A DNA stretch of 64,000 nt from Marinomonas sp. CT5 (GCF_018336975.1 NZ_CP025572.1:2711111-2775110), one strand, 5' to 3'; positions 34,411-42,968 are shown, counted from the first letter of the stretch. The notes: generated from the letters alone by a model not told the origin. Numbers and translations: made by a program.

Positions 34411-34997
34411 TCAAAAATCCTTTTAAGTTTCTGAAGAACAATACATTTTTACTCATGTCCACAAAAATCAAAACTGGATAAACGAGCATGCGCGTTATTT
34501 CATTTATCCACAGCGCGTTATTTCTGTGTGGTAGATGCTTATCCATTGATACTAAAAGACTTATTTATATTCCACCAGTAAAAACGCGCAAAATTGTGAA
34601 TGTTTTTTAGGCAAAGCGCGCTAAAAAATGGCCACCATAAAAATAGACTGTATATACATGCAGTTAATTGACTCTGTTATCCACATAGGGTTTTAGATAC
34701 TTTCAAGCCTCTTGCTAAACCTGATCGGCTAACTTGTATCGGAAAAAACCACCACCCCATCTTCCGTCTTCCCCTTGAAGAAAGGTAAAAAGACTTTGCA
34801 GCAGTATTTAAAAGTTATGCGTTTACGAACAAAGGCAGATCACGCTTCGCTCATCGTGCCCTACATTTTGGGGAGTTTATGTTCAGTAGCGAGGAGCAAA
34901 TAGAACGCCAGAGCGAGGTTAAACGTCAATTCTCAAAATAAAGTCGAGCGGTGGTGTTTGGTTTGCTCCAAGCGCCGAGGTGGCAGTCAGAGGTAAA
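34411..34997. promoter_or_regulatory. attI-side region with DnaA-box-like and GCGCGTTA repeats, no integrase
   Basis: TTATCCACA, the consensus DnaA box, occurs at 34504-34512 and 34677-34685. Close variants are at 34539-34547 (TTATCCATT) and on the minus strand at 34473-34481 (TTATCCAGT). GCGCGTTA-type motifs recur near 34386, 34491, 34513 and, inverted, at 34581-34590. AT-rich stretches lie between. From 34690 to 34997 I find no ORF resembling IntI or any other gene, only a hairpin-like CACGCTTCGCTCATCGTG sequence near 34841. Roles in recombination, replication control or transcription are open. Confidence 0.45.
34648..34663. promoter_or_regulatory. LexA (SOS) box
   Basis: CTGTATATACATGCAG fits the CTG-N10-CAG consensus with an alternating TA centre. 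A TTGACT hexamer follows at 34668-34673, facing right. In many integrons LexA represses intI from exactly this place, beside attI and divergent from the cassettes. Confidence 0.8.
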
Positions 34998-35038
34998 GCC
35001 TTCCCCTTGGCTCTTTAGTTCAAGTAAAAAGGGAAGGC
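34998..35038. other. GC-rich stem after the M32 gene
   Basis: GCCTTCCC (34998-35005) pairs with GGGAAGGC (35031-35038) across a 25-nt loop, 9 bp beyond the stop of the minus-strand carboxypeptidase gene. There is no T-tract on the minus side, so a terminator role is weakly supported. Confidence 0.4.
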
Positions 35039-35047
35039 ACAGTCCGA

Positions 35048-36556
35048 CTACAAGTACCGCCCTTCTAGGTGTTTTCTAAAATGTGCGGCGTTTAGGGTTT
35101 CGCCTGTAGCGCGTTTGACGAGCTCATCTGTGGTGTGAAGCGAGGCTTGTGACCAGATGTTGTCGCTGAGCCATTGGAAGATTGGGTTTAGGTCGCCACT
35201 TTGGATGGCCATATCGAAATCACAGCCGAAGTCTACAGTGTTCATCATGGTGGCTTTGTATTGAGCGGCGTACATGGCACCGAGTGTGTAGCTTGGGAAA
35301 TAGCCGAAAGCGCCGTCTGTCCAGTGGATGTCTTGCATGCAGCCGTTTTTATAGTTGTCTTTGGTGGAGATACCAAGGGCGGCTTTCATTTTCTCATCCC
35401 ACAATGCGGGTACGTCTGTGTGTTCTATCACACCGTTGATCAGGTCTCGCTCGATCTCGTAACGCAGGATGACGTGAGCGGGATACGTGAGTTCATCGGC
35501 GTCAACACGAATGAAACCTTTTTCTACTTGGGTGTAGATTTTGTACAGGTTGTCTTCGGCAAAGACGGGGTCGTTGTGTGCGTTGAAAGCTTCGGCAGAG
35601 AGTCGTGATAAGTGGGAAATAAACGGCTTGCTGCGCCCTATTTGCATTTCAAAGAAGAGCGACTGAGATTCATGAATGCCCATGGAGCGGGCTTCGCCAA
35701 CAGGCAATCCAGCAAAGGCTTTGGGTAAACCTTGTTCATAACGGGCGTGCCCTGTTTCGTGTACGATGCCCATTAAGGCTTGCACAAAGTCTTTTTCATC
35801 ATAGCGCGTGGTAATGCGCACATCGCTTGGTACACCACCACAAAATGGATGCACACTCTGGTCAAGTCGGCCACGGTCAAAGTCGAATTGCAGCAGCTTC
35901 ATCACTTCTAAACCAAGGGCTTTTTGCGTTGCTGTAGAATAGGTCCCAGACGGCAATAGGATGGATTCAGACTTCTGTTTTTCTAAAACCTTTTCAATCA
36001 GTTCTGGCAACCAAGTTTTCACATCGGTAAATAAGGTATCAAGAGATGCGGTTGTGGTGCTCGGTTCAAATTTGTCGAGCATGGCATCATAAGGTGTAAG
36101 ACCTAGTGCTTCGCCACGAATTTTCGCTTCTTCACGAGATAAGGTGACCACTTCTTTCCAGTTCTTCTCAAAACCTGTCCAATCGTTTTCTTGGCGTTGA
36201 GTGCGCCACGCATGTTCACATTTCGAACCCGCGATGGATTGCGCTTGTACTAGGTCTTCTGGAACCACAGTGGCTTGCTGCCATTGGCGTTTCATCTCGC
36301 GTAGGCTGGCTTGTTGTTCTGTGGCTATTTGTTCCGTATTGAAGGATTCTTGCTCGGCGTTACCAAACCATTCTTCTAGTTGGGGTTGTGTCGATAGTCG
36401 ATGAATGTGAACCGATAATTCCGCCATGGCGTTAGAACGTGCTTCGCTGCCACCCGATGGCATGTTCGCGGCCGCATCCCAGCCCAGCATGGCTTGAGCG
36501 TGGTTAAAATGGCTGAGTGTTTGGTAGTGTGACGTTAACTTGTCGTAGTTGGACAT
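35048..36556 (-). CDS. M32-family zinc carboxypeptidase (Taq type)
   Basis: About 502 residues from ATG 36556 (MSNYDKLTSHYQ). The zinc motif HETGH is at about residues 266-270 in GIVHETGHARYEQG, followed by the second family motif GIHESQSLFFE with the third ligand. The M32 signatures DRGRLDQSVHPFCGG and DELTYPAHVILRYEIE are also present. M32 enzymes are cytoplasmic dimeric carboxypeptidases with broad specificity. An ATG four codons earlier lies too close to its AGG. The gene sits just outside the integron, where an integrase would be expected. Confidence 0.92.
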   Translation of the reverse strand: MSNYDKLTSHYQTLSHFNHAQAMLGWDAAANMPSGGSEARSNAMAELSVHIHRLSTQPQLEEWFGNAEQESFNTEQIATEQQASLREMKRQWQQATVVPEDLVQAQSIAGSKCEHAWRTQRQENDWTGFEKNWKEVVTLSREEAKIRGEALGLTPYDAMLDKFEPSTTTASLDTLFTDVKTWLPELIEKVLEKQKSESILLPSGTYSTATQKALGLEVMKLLQFDFDRGRLDQSVHPFCGGVPSDVRITTRYDEKDFVQALMGIVHETGHARYEQGLPKAFAGLPVGEARSMGIHESQSLFFEMQIGRSKPFISHLSRLSAEAFNAHNDPVFAEDNLYKIYTQVEKGFIRVDADELTYPAHVILRYEIERDLINGVIEHTDVPALWDEKMKAALGISTKDNYKNGCMQDIHWTDGAFGYFPSYTLGAMYAAQYKATMMNTVDFGCDFDMAIQSGDLNPIFQWLSDNIWSQASLHTTDELVKRATGETLNAAHFRKHLEGRYL

Positions 36557-36637
36557 GGTCGTTTTCATCCTATGTAACAGTTGTTCTTCGTGTCAGATTG
36601 ATATAAATGTGTGATAGCGAGGTAAAATTTGTCATCA

Positions 36638-36674
36638 GTTACATTTAGTCTAAATCGTTTTATACTTCTTAGAC
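36638..36674 (+). promoter_or_regulatory. Promoter and inverted-repeat operator of the antitoxin gene
   Basis: GTTACA (36638-36643) and TATACT (36661-36666) are 17 bp apart. GTCTAA (36648-36653) and TTAGAC (36669-36674) form an inverted repeat spanning the -10, as expected for autoregulation of a toxin-antitoxin operon. Confidence 0.6.
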
Positions 36675-36698
36675 ATGAAATATTGCTAGGTGACGACG

Positions 36699-36896
36699 AT
36701 GAAACTAAACGATTTAACTGCGAGCGAAAAAGTGACACTAGCTCAGCAGCTTTGGGACTCTGTCGCAAGTGATCAAAATGCCATAAAGCTCACTACAACC
36801 CAAAAAAATGAATTAGACAATAGACTGGCACAATTCGAATTAGATCAAAATGTCGGCTCAGATTGGGACAACGTTAAGTCTAAATTTTTTAACTAA
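36699..36896 (+). CDS. Addiction-module antitoxin (Unstab_antitox / TIGR02574 family)
   Basis: A 65-residue acidic protein: MKLNDLTASEKVTLAQQLWD, then LTTTQKNELDNRLAQFELD and SDWDNVKSKFF. This matches the small family usually paired with a RelE/ParE-type toxin. AGGTGA precedes ATG 36699; an upstream GTG at 36690 is less likely. No toxin gene follows; instead a fragment of another antitoxin lies 14 bp downstream, so this looks like the remainder of a broken module. Confidence 0.8.
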   Translation: MKLNDLTASEKVTLAQQLWDSVASDQNAIKLTTTQKNELDNRLAQFELDQNVGSDWDNVKSKFFN

Positions 36897-36910
36897 AGGG
36901 TGATTACCAA

Positions 36911-37078
36911 ATGACAAAATCACTAAAAGAATTTAGAAAGAAAATTAAGCCAGAAGTACAAGAAGCTGCAAAGGCAAAAGCTGATAAAATCATTGCCAAT
37001 ATGTCTAGTTCAAATCACAAAACAAATAAACTATTCAAAGCAAACAACCTATCAACAAAAAAGCCGAGACATCTTTAA
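36911..37078 (+). pseudogene. Truncated XRE-type antitoxin fragment
   Basis: ATG 36911 opens a 55-residue frame, MTKSLKEFRKKIKPEVQEAA followed by KAKADKIIANMS, which resembles the N-terminal helix region of HigA-like XRE antitoxins (normally followed by the helix-turn-helix). Here the sequence departs after NMS and ends 24 codons later in the shared terminator. The DNA-binding domain is missing. Either a broken antitoxin or a small protein of its own; I favour the former. Confidence 0.55.
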
Positions 37079-37100
37079 AAGAAACGTCTCGGCTTTTTGC
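37058..37100. terminator. Bidirectional rho-independent terminator
   Basis: AAAAAGCCGAGAC pairs with GTCTCGGCTTTTT across a 15-nt loop, with A- and T-tracts on both sides. It closes the plus-strand antitoxin unit and the convergent dld gene, and nearly repeats the stem at 4551-4588. Confidence 0.9.
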
Positions 37101-37120
37101 ATTAACTCTTGTTCTAACGC

Positions 37121-38875
37121 TTATTTATGACAACCACAGCCTGTGTGTTCGCCACTGAGTTCTTGCCAGTTTTTCAATTTACTAGTGCCGCCGATGCCTG
37201 AGTTGAAGCTGTTGGTTGGGTCGGTTTTTTGGTAAAACTCACGCAACGCAGGCTTGGCAATGTACTCATGTCCAACGTTATGCTCGGCTGGGTATTCTGC
37301 ACCGCGGGCGTCATAGCTAGAAAGAATTTGCTTCTTCACTGCTTTGGCATCAACGCCTTTTTTCATGATGTAGTTTTGGTGCATGACGTGACAGAAGAAA
37401 TGACCGTAGTACATTTTCACCGCGACTTTTTTTTCGATGTCTTGTGGTAGTTCTTCGAACCAATCGCGCTCATTTCGTGGGAAGGCCACGTCGATGGTCA
37501 TGATAGAACCCAAGTCTTTTTTGTTCATTATGTGGTAACGAGTCAAAGCACCACCGGTCACGAAGCGATGTAAGATGGCTTGGTCTGCTTCACGCTTAGT
37601 ACAAGCAAAGAAGCCCCCTTCATTGTCTTTAAAGAAGTTTTCTAAATAGGCTTGCGCTTCGGCTACACCATCGTTGCTGGTTTCGACTATCCAATGATGT
37701 TCGTATTTTTCACGGAAATCTTCCATGCGCTTTGGCAAATGATTTGGGAACAGCTGACTCGCGTATTGCATCATGATGTCAGAGAATTTAGACGGCATGA
37801 ATTTCAGCTTGCCAGCCCATCTGTCCACTGTACGTTTTAGCGCAAACATTTTAGGAATGTATTTAGTGCCCAATTTATCGATCACCAAATAACTGTCTTT
37901 GCCGTATTTTTTACTGATGTCATAGCTGCTGCTGTGCATGTATTCACCAGACACAGGCAGATTTTTAAAGGTAGACAACATATCACGGCGCATTTGTTCC
38001 ATAACCGCAGGATCATTGGTGCCAATGTAGAAGACTTGGTACTTTTCTGGAATCGGGAAGGTATCAATACGCACGGCAAAGACCGCCAATTTACCCGCAC
38101 AACCAGATGCTTCGTACAAGCGACGAGGATCGTTATTGAAACGTGATGGGGTGTCTGCATCGACGTCACGAATACGCTCGTGGTATTCGTTGTCAGAACC
38201 GCGTTTTTCTGGGAACTGTACGTCTTTCTCTTGGTAGGTTTTGTTTTGCAGATTGGTCAGAATTTCTTCTGGATCACTTCCCAACTCAATGCCTAAGTTG
38301 TTCACCAATTGCAGTTCGCCGTCTTGTGTGACTTGGGCAAACAAGGACATTTCTGTATACGCTGGCCCACGTTGCACCAAGGCACCGCCAGAGTTGTTAC
38401 ATACACCACCTACGATAGAGGCACCGATACAAGAAGAGCCAATGACGGAATGTGGCTCACGGCCGTATGGTTTTAGGGTGTCCTCTAAACCAAATAAGGT
38501 GCTTCCCGCAAAACCCACAATCTGTTTACCTTGGTCAAGCAACTGAATGTCGTCAATACGCATGGTGCTGATGATCACGATAGGACGATCATAGTCCGCA
38601 CCATTAGGTGTTGAACCGCCTGTCAGACCAGTATTGGCCGCCTGCATAATGACAATCACGTCCGCTTTCACACAAGCTTGTAAACATTTCCAAATTTCAA
38701 CCAGACTACCAGGACGAACGACCGCATAGGCCTTGCCACCACCAAGACGAAAACCCTGACTGTAAGGTTTGGTCTTATCTTCATCGGTTAAGGTATATTG
38801 ATTTCCTACAATGGCCTTTAATTCAGCAGCCAAATCTAAGTTGAAATGAGTTTCCGTCATACTGTTTTCCGTCAT
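37121..38875 (-). CDS. dld: Quinone-dependent D-lactate dehydrogenase
   Basis: A 584-residue FAD flavoprotein that oxidises D-lactate to pyruvate and passes electrons to quinone at the inner membrane. The FAD-binding_4 domain shows MQAANTGLTGGSTPNG and SVIGSSCIGASIVGGVCNNSGG (in parts). The Dld-specific C-terminal membrane-binding domain includes KFMPSKFSDIMMQYASQLFP and a run of conserved His/Cys (FFCHVMHQNY). Length fits the E. coli enzyme (571). The C-terminus ends in GCGCHK. It is followed by the shared terminator and appears monocistronic. Confidence 0.93.
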   Translation of the reverse strand: MTENSMTETHFNLDLAAELKAIVGNQYTLTDEDKTKPYSQGFRLGGGKAYAVVRPGSLVEIWKCLQACVKADVIVIMQAANTGLTGGSTPNGADYDRPIVIISTMRIDDIQLLDQGKQIVGFAGSTLFGLEDTLKPYGREPHSVIGSSCIGASIVGGVCNNSGGALVQRGPAYTEMSLFAQVTQDGELQLVNNLGIELGSDPEEILTNLQNKTYQEKDVQFPEKRGSDNEYHERIRDVDADTPSRFNNDPRRLYEASGCAGKLAVFAVRIDTFPIPEKYQVFYIGTNDPAVMEQMRRDMLSTFKNLPVSGEYMHSSSYDISKKYGKDSYLVIDKLGTKYIPKMFALKRTVDRWAGKLKFMPSKFSDIMMQYASQLFPNHLPKRMEDFREKYEHHWIVETSNDGVAEAQAYLENFFKDNEGGFFACTKREADQAILHRFVTGGALTRYHIMNKKDLGSIMTIDVAFPRNERDWFEELPQDIEKKVAVKMYYGHFFCHVMHQNYIMKKGVDAKAVKKQILSSYDARGAEYPAEHNVGHEYIAKPALREFYQKTDPTNSFNSGIGGTSKLKNWQELSGEHTGCGCHK

Positions 38876-39209
38876 AGAGGGTACTTCGCAACGTGTCGGG
38901 GGAAAGAGGCGGGTATACTAAACCGATCAACCAGTAAAAAAAACTCCAGTAAAATAAATAGGAATCCTACTCATAAAGGATGCTTATGCAAAAAGAGGGT
39001 TGCATCAATCATTTGACAAGCATAGAAATACTGAATCAAGCATAAGGCGCCATTCTCTAAAATACCTAGAAGCTCAAACCAATCATAAGATGTAGTAACA
39101 TAGGAAATACTATTAGGGTCATCTTGCTTTACGCTTTATCCTGTAAGTTTATCTCTTTCTATTACAATAGAAATTTATCTAATTATTTGAATGAAATAGA
39201 GTTTATATA
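38876..39209. other. Divergent promoter region of dld and the single-haem protein gene
   Basis: About 330 bp, AT-rich. TTGACA occurs in CATTTGACAAGC (near 39013) and TACAAT near 39161, both facing right, but neither has a clear matching partner. No ORF or strong hairpin. Confidence 0.3.
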
Positions 39210-41066
39210 ATGATTCAAACAATCGGCAGAGCACTTTGGTTTTCTCTTTTTTTGATGAGCGCTCTTATCGCTTCACTGGCCGACGCACAAACTTATGAAC
39301 CATCAAATATTGATAAAGCCCTGTATTTTAATGCCAATATCAGAGATGCTGAGTTTTGTTCTATGGTCTTCTCTCAAGAAAATCAGCAATTGCTCGCTGT
39401 TAATAAATACAATGGCAAAATCATTTCCAACCCTGCCATGACCTGCCCAGACATGTTTTCATGGAAATTATTTGCAGAATCAGTTGAAGATCAATTCTGG
39501 CGTAATTGGGCGGACCAAAAGCAGAATTGGCCAAATGAACCCTATCCACTGTGTGCAGCAGGGCAGAGTCCACCAGCCGATCAGTGTTGTGCCTTTGGGA
39601 ATAATCAAAACAGCCAAGGCCACTGCCCTATTTATCCGGGCAACAAAACATCATCAAATAAAACACAAGATCCGTTGCGCTCTACTAGCGCGTCTCTTCA
39701 TGGCGCCGCCATCAGTAAATCTGAATTTAAACAGCGTATTAAAAACGCCAAAAAACAATCTCGCTCAAACCAGCAAAGCTGCTCTGCGGTAGAAATAAAT
39801 GGCTCTGTCACCGATGTAAGAAAACAGATTTACGCCACATTTGCCCCAGAAAATAGCGAAAGTATTGGCCGTATTATTCGACAAACCAGTACGGAATTAA
39901 CGTTACGAAATCAGCCTTTCCATGATTATCTGTTCAAGAACAATCTTTATAACACCTCAGGTTTGTTAGCGATTTATAACCAAAATAACGACAACCTACA
40001 AAACAGCGCCCCTTATCATTTACGAAATCAATCCGCGACGCGCTCAAGGTCAGCAAACCTTTCCCGGATTGATCTGCCTCCTGATGCCGTCATGATGAAA
40101 AGCAATTGGGTACATCAAGCGCTGTACGAAACTCTGGCTGAGCGTTTTGCTAAGCAATACGCCACTAAGTTTATTCAAGCTCATGGTGGAAGATTAAATG
40201 CGGAACAGAAAGTCGAGCTAGATAACGCCCTAGCACAGCGAAAAGAGTCCGCTCAGTCAAATCAGTTTATCCATACGGCTAACATTTCAACGGATATTAA
40301 TTTGCAGGCGCTTGGTATTAGCCATGAAGAGCGGCATTGCAATCTAACAGGCACACATTATTTGCTGTCCTTTCATATCTCATCGAAAGACATACCAAAC
40401 TGGGTGTGGGCAACCTTCGAACACGTCAATCTACCGGGACGATGCGATCTCACCGGCTGCAATGATTCATATGGATTCAAAAGCTCAGATAAACGCCGCC
40501 CAGAAGGCACAGCAGACAACTACGTGGCCGCCAATCAACACAGTGATAATTTGAGCGATGGGCAAATTGTTTTTGATAACGATGCCGGCTATCCGGCAGA
40601 AGACATACGTCCCGAGTGGGAAGCCCTGCTTAATACATTAAACATTGGTACAGAAGAGAAATCGGCGATAGAACCGAGCGCCGCAGACAAGGCTTGGCGA
40701 CATTATCGTTTGAAAGGTTCTCAAGTGGAGTTTGTTAACGCAAAAGGGATGCCGACAATACTGGGCAATTCGATTACTGAAGCCGGTTTTATGGAGGGTT
40801 CTAGCTGTATTTCCTGTCACTCACGAGCGACCATTGCCCCCAATCTTAACCCGGTACCTGGCGATACAGCGATCGTTTCCCCCTTATCTATGTTCCAACG
40901 AGATGTAAGTGCTTTTGGATACCGCCGTGGCACTCATGGTATTCCTAACCCTAATTGGTTTTACAACGACCACAGTGATGCACCTAAAGTTGAAGCCTTA
41001 CAAACCGATTTTATTTGGGGATTTTTATTTGCCAAAGATGTTGTACCCGCTAGCAAACAGCCATAA
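39210..41066 (+). CDS. Exported protein with one c-type haem motif, function unknown
   Basis: A 618-residue secreted protein. A signal peptide (residues 1-26, cleavage near ADA|QTY) precedes a long domain with a Cys-rich loop (CAAGQSPPADQCCAFGNN). One CxxCH haem-attachment motif (GSSCISCHSRATIAP, about residue 532) lies in the C-terminal quarter. A single CxxCH with many other Cys/His residues suggests a mono-haem periplasmic oxidoreductase or a peroxidase-like protein. I do not recognise the family. A terminator-like hairpin follows. Confidence 0.65.
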   Translation: MIQTIGRALWFSLFLMSALIASLADAQTYEPSNIDKALYFNANIRDAEFCSMVFSQENQQLLAVNKYNGKIISNPAMTCPDMFSWKLFAESVEDQFWRNWADQKQNWPNEPYPLCAAGQSPPADQCCAFGNNQNSQGHCPIYPGNKTSSNKTQDPLRSTSASLHGAAISKSEFKQRIKNAKKQSRSNQQSCSAVEINGSVTDVRKQIYATFAPENSESIGRIIRQTSTELTLRNQPFHDYLFKNNLYNTSGLLAIYNQNNDNLQNSAPYHLRNQSATRSRSANLSRIDLPPDAVMMKSNWVHQALYETLAERFAKQYATKFIQAHGGRLNAEQKVELDNALAQRKESAQSNQFIHTANISTDINLQALGISHEERHCNLTGTHYLLSFHISSKDIPNWVWATFEHVNLPGRCDLTGCNDSYGFKSSDKRRPEGTADNYVAANQHSDNLSDGQIVFDNDAGYPAEDIRPEWEALLNTLNIGTEEKSAIEPSAADKAWRHYRLKGSQVEFVNAKGMPTILGNSITEAGFMEGSSCISCHSRATIAPNLNPVPGDTAIVSPLSMFQRDVSAFGYRRGTHGIPNPNWFYNDHSDAPKVEALQTDFIWGFLFAKDVVPASKQP

Positions 41067-41102
41067 CAAGATCAGTTACGTTTTAATCTAAAGTCCAAAC
41101 TA

Positions 41103-41136
41103 AAGCAGAAGCTTAAGATACCGCTTCTGCTTTTTT
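41103..41136. terminator. Rho-independent terminator overlapping the BLUF coding end
   Basis: AAGCAGAAGC (41103-41112) pairs perfectly with GCTTCTGCTT (41123-41132) across 10 nt, followed by TTTTTT on the plus strand. The 3' arm is inside the coding end (KKAEAVS) of the minus-strand BLUF gene. It terminates the plus-strand haem-protein gene. Confidence 0.85.
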
Positions 41137-41544
41137 AATCTCATCTCGGATATCCAGCAAAAGCGATAACGCATTCTCGCCATTCATATTATAAGGGTCA
41201 AAGTTTACGCTCTTAGTATGCTGATAAAAGAGTTCACGAAGGCTGTCTGTATTCTGTAAATAGCCCATATTCCAACCAGCAAACTCTCTAGCTGAAATCG
41301 TTTGATAATCTATAATCTCGGGGTTCTTATGACGATCATCTGTCACTATTTTATGATAAATCTCATTCACATCTTTACGAGTTCCTTCTAAGCACTGAAG
41401 GAAGAAGCGGCGATTAAATGATAACAAGCCAGTCACATTCAAGGCTTTATTATTCACTCTAGCCACTTTTAGAATACGAGCAATGTCATCCACTTCAAAT
41501 TGCTCAGTAATAGTACTTGTATAAATAAGTCGAACTAAATCCAC
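41113..41544 (-). CDS. BLUF-domain blue-light photoreceptor
   Basis: A 143-residue protein with the full BLUF flavin-binding core: Tyr8 in RLIYTS, Asn32 in RVNNKALNVTGLL and Gln50 in FFLQCLEG, the same positions as in Slr1694-type proteins, plus Trp91 in GWNMGYL. These residues form the light-driven hydrogen-bond switch around FAD. No output domain is fused; the C-terminal helix (LLLDIRDEIKKAEA) may contact a partner. It lies beside a haem protein and a transcription regulator, with no obvious partner. Confidence 0.93.
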   Translation of the reverse strand: MDLVRLIYTSTITEQFEVDDIARILKVARVNNKALNVTGLLSFNRRFFLQCLEGTRKDVNEIYHKIVTDDRHKNPEIIDYQTISAREFAGWNMGYLQNTDSLRELFYQHTKSVNFDPYNMNGENALSLLLDIRDEIKKAEAVS

Positions 41545-41678
41545 ATTAAGCCCTCCCCTAACGAATACATAAATACATCATTCAGGTTGAGGTTAACGAT
41601 TTTATCTATAAAAATAATGTGGACTTTAGTAATTTTTATATGGTTTTTTATTTAATCGGATATTTTCCAATCTTAATG

Positions 41679-42131
41679 TTAGTGCTCAACAGCAATATAT
41701 ACATCAACGCTGTTTTCACTGGTATAACATTCAAAATCCACAGTATAAAGGCGCTGGTGAGCACAATTGTCACCACTAAAGTAGCGCCAGATCTCACCCC
41801 ACACATCGATCACGATTTGTGGCATTTCTCCTTCGCCGGAGAAGACTAAATATTCCCCAGCTGGCAGGACTACCATTTCGAGCTCTTTTTTTGACTCCAC
41901 CATACTGGGATCAGATCCCACTAAAACATTGAAGTCACCCGTATAGTCCGAGTCATATTGATAATACACGCCATATAAACAGGCCCCCTTTTCGTAGTTC
42001 ACATTAGCTTGCTGTGCAAAAGTTTGATGCAAAGCTCCGATCTTCGCCGTTTCCGGCTGCATTTCACTGGCATTATTGGTTCTTACACTTAAACCTGCTA
42101 CACGATGTTCAACTAGGGTGACTTGCTTCAT
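41679..42131 (-). CDS. GyrI-like small-molecule-binding domain protein
   Basis: About 150 residues from ATG 42131 (MKQVTLVEHRVAGLSVRTNN), preceded by GGAGGA; the frame is open to 42182. The pattern (VEHRVAGLSVRT, ACLYGVYYQYDSDYTGDFNVLVG, VVLPAGEYLVFSGEGEMPQIV) is that of AraC effector-binding/GyrI-like domains without a DNA-binding part. It is divergent from a YafY-type WYL regulator, an arrangement often seen for this pair, and is probably controlled by it. Confidence 0.83.
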   Translation of the reverse strand: MKQVTLVEHRVAGLSVRTNNASEMQPETAKIGALHQTFAQQANVNYEKGACLYGVYYQYDSDYTGDFNVLVGSDPSMVESKKELEMVVLPAGEYLVFSGEGEMPQIVIDVWGEIWRYFSGDNCAHQRLYTVDFECYTSENSVDVYIAVEH

Positions 42132-42196
42132 GGCTCCTCCAACTTTCTTCATCTTAATAGGACTTAACTCGAATGTTGCCACTATATCGACAACTA

Positions 42197-42211
42197 TGAC
42201 ACTTTATGTCA
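42197..42211. promoter_or_regulatory. Inverted repeat between the GyrI-like and WYL genes
   Basis: TGACA and TGTCA flank CTTTA, about 10 bp upstream of the WYL-regulator start and 66 bp from the divergent gene. Position suggests an autoregulatory operator. Confidence 0.5.
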
Positions 42212-42221
42212 CATTAAAATA

Positions 42222-42968
42222 ATGACCCGCGCCAATACAACAAAACATTTAGATCGATTAGAGCAATTAACCGCCATTCTGAAATCAGAAGATGCTCTGA
42301 CGAGTAAAATGATTGCAGAAGAATTGAATATCAGTGAGCGAACTTTATTTCGCGATATCGGTATTTTGCGAGAACGGGGTTTACCCATCGAAGCCGACAA
42401 AGGTCGCGGTGGCGGCATTAAACTTCATCGACATTGGGGCGTTGGACGGCTGTCATTAGAAAGCCAAGAAATAATTGATTTACTCATCAGTCTCGCCATT
42501 GCAGAAAGCATGGGGCCAACCTTGTTTATGAGGAATATCGATACCGTTCGTCAAAAGCTGATGGCATCTTTTTCTCCTAAACAAAAAGAAAAAATGCACC
42601 AACTACGCAAACGTATCCATGTTGGAGAGCAAGCATCTCCAGATGTTTTACAGTCTTTCAGCACAAAAAAACAAGAGACAAAAGCAACGATTGAAACCCT
42701 ACATCACGCTTTTCTTTTTAATCGTCGTCTCTCAATTATTTATCAAGACTTTTATAACCAAGAAACGCAGCGAGACATTGAAGCCCATTATTTATATTTG
42801 GGCTTCCCTGTTTGGTATCTATTAGCGTGGGATTATCTTAGAAATGACGTACGCATTTTTCGCTATGATCGCATCAAACAAGCGGACATTTTGCCACAAG
42901 AATTTACAGTAAGACCGCTAAGTGATTTTCATGACATTCTTACCAAGCAGAATGTTAGAACTCTCTAA
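42222..42968 (+). CDS. YafY-family HTH + WYL-domain transcriptional regulator
   Basis: A 248-residue regulator. An N-terminal HTH_11-type winged helix (LDRLEQLTAILKSEDALTSK, then ISERTLFRDIGILRERGLPI) is followed by a WYL domain with LGFPVWYLLAWDYLRNDVRIFRYDRI. WYL domains bind ligands such as nucleic-acid fragments or small molecules. It probably controls the divergent GyrI-like gene and itself. Its last four bases overlap the end of the convergent esterase gene. Confidence 0.88.
   Translation: MTRANTTKHLDRLEQLTAILKSEDALTSKMIAEELNISERTLFRDIGILRERGLPIEADKGRGGGIKLHRHWGVGRLSLESQEIIDLLISLAIAESMGPTLFMRNIDTVRQKLMASFSPKQKEKMHQLRKRIHVGEQASPDVLQSFSTKKQETKATIETLHHAFLFNRRLSIIYQDFYNQETQRDIEAHYLYLGFPVWYLLAWDYLRNDVRIFRYDRIKQADILPQEFTVRPLSDFHDILTKQNVRTL

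Noticed and set aside
34690..35047. Search for a degraded integrase gene
   Set aside because: No segment resembling tyrosine-recombinase motifs (HxLRH, LLGH) could be seen in any frame; reported as absent.
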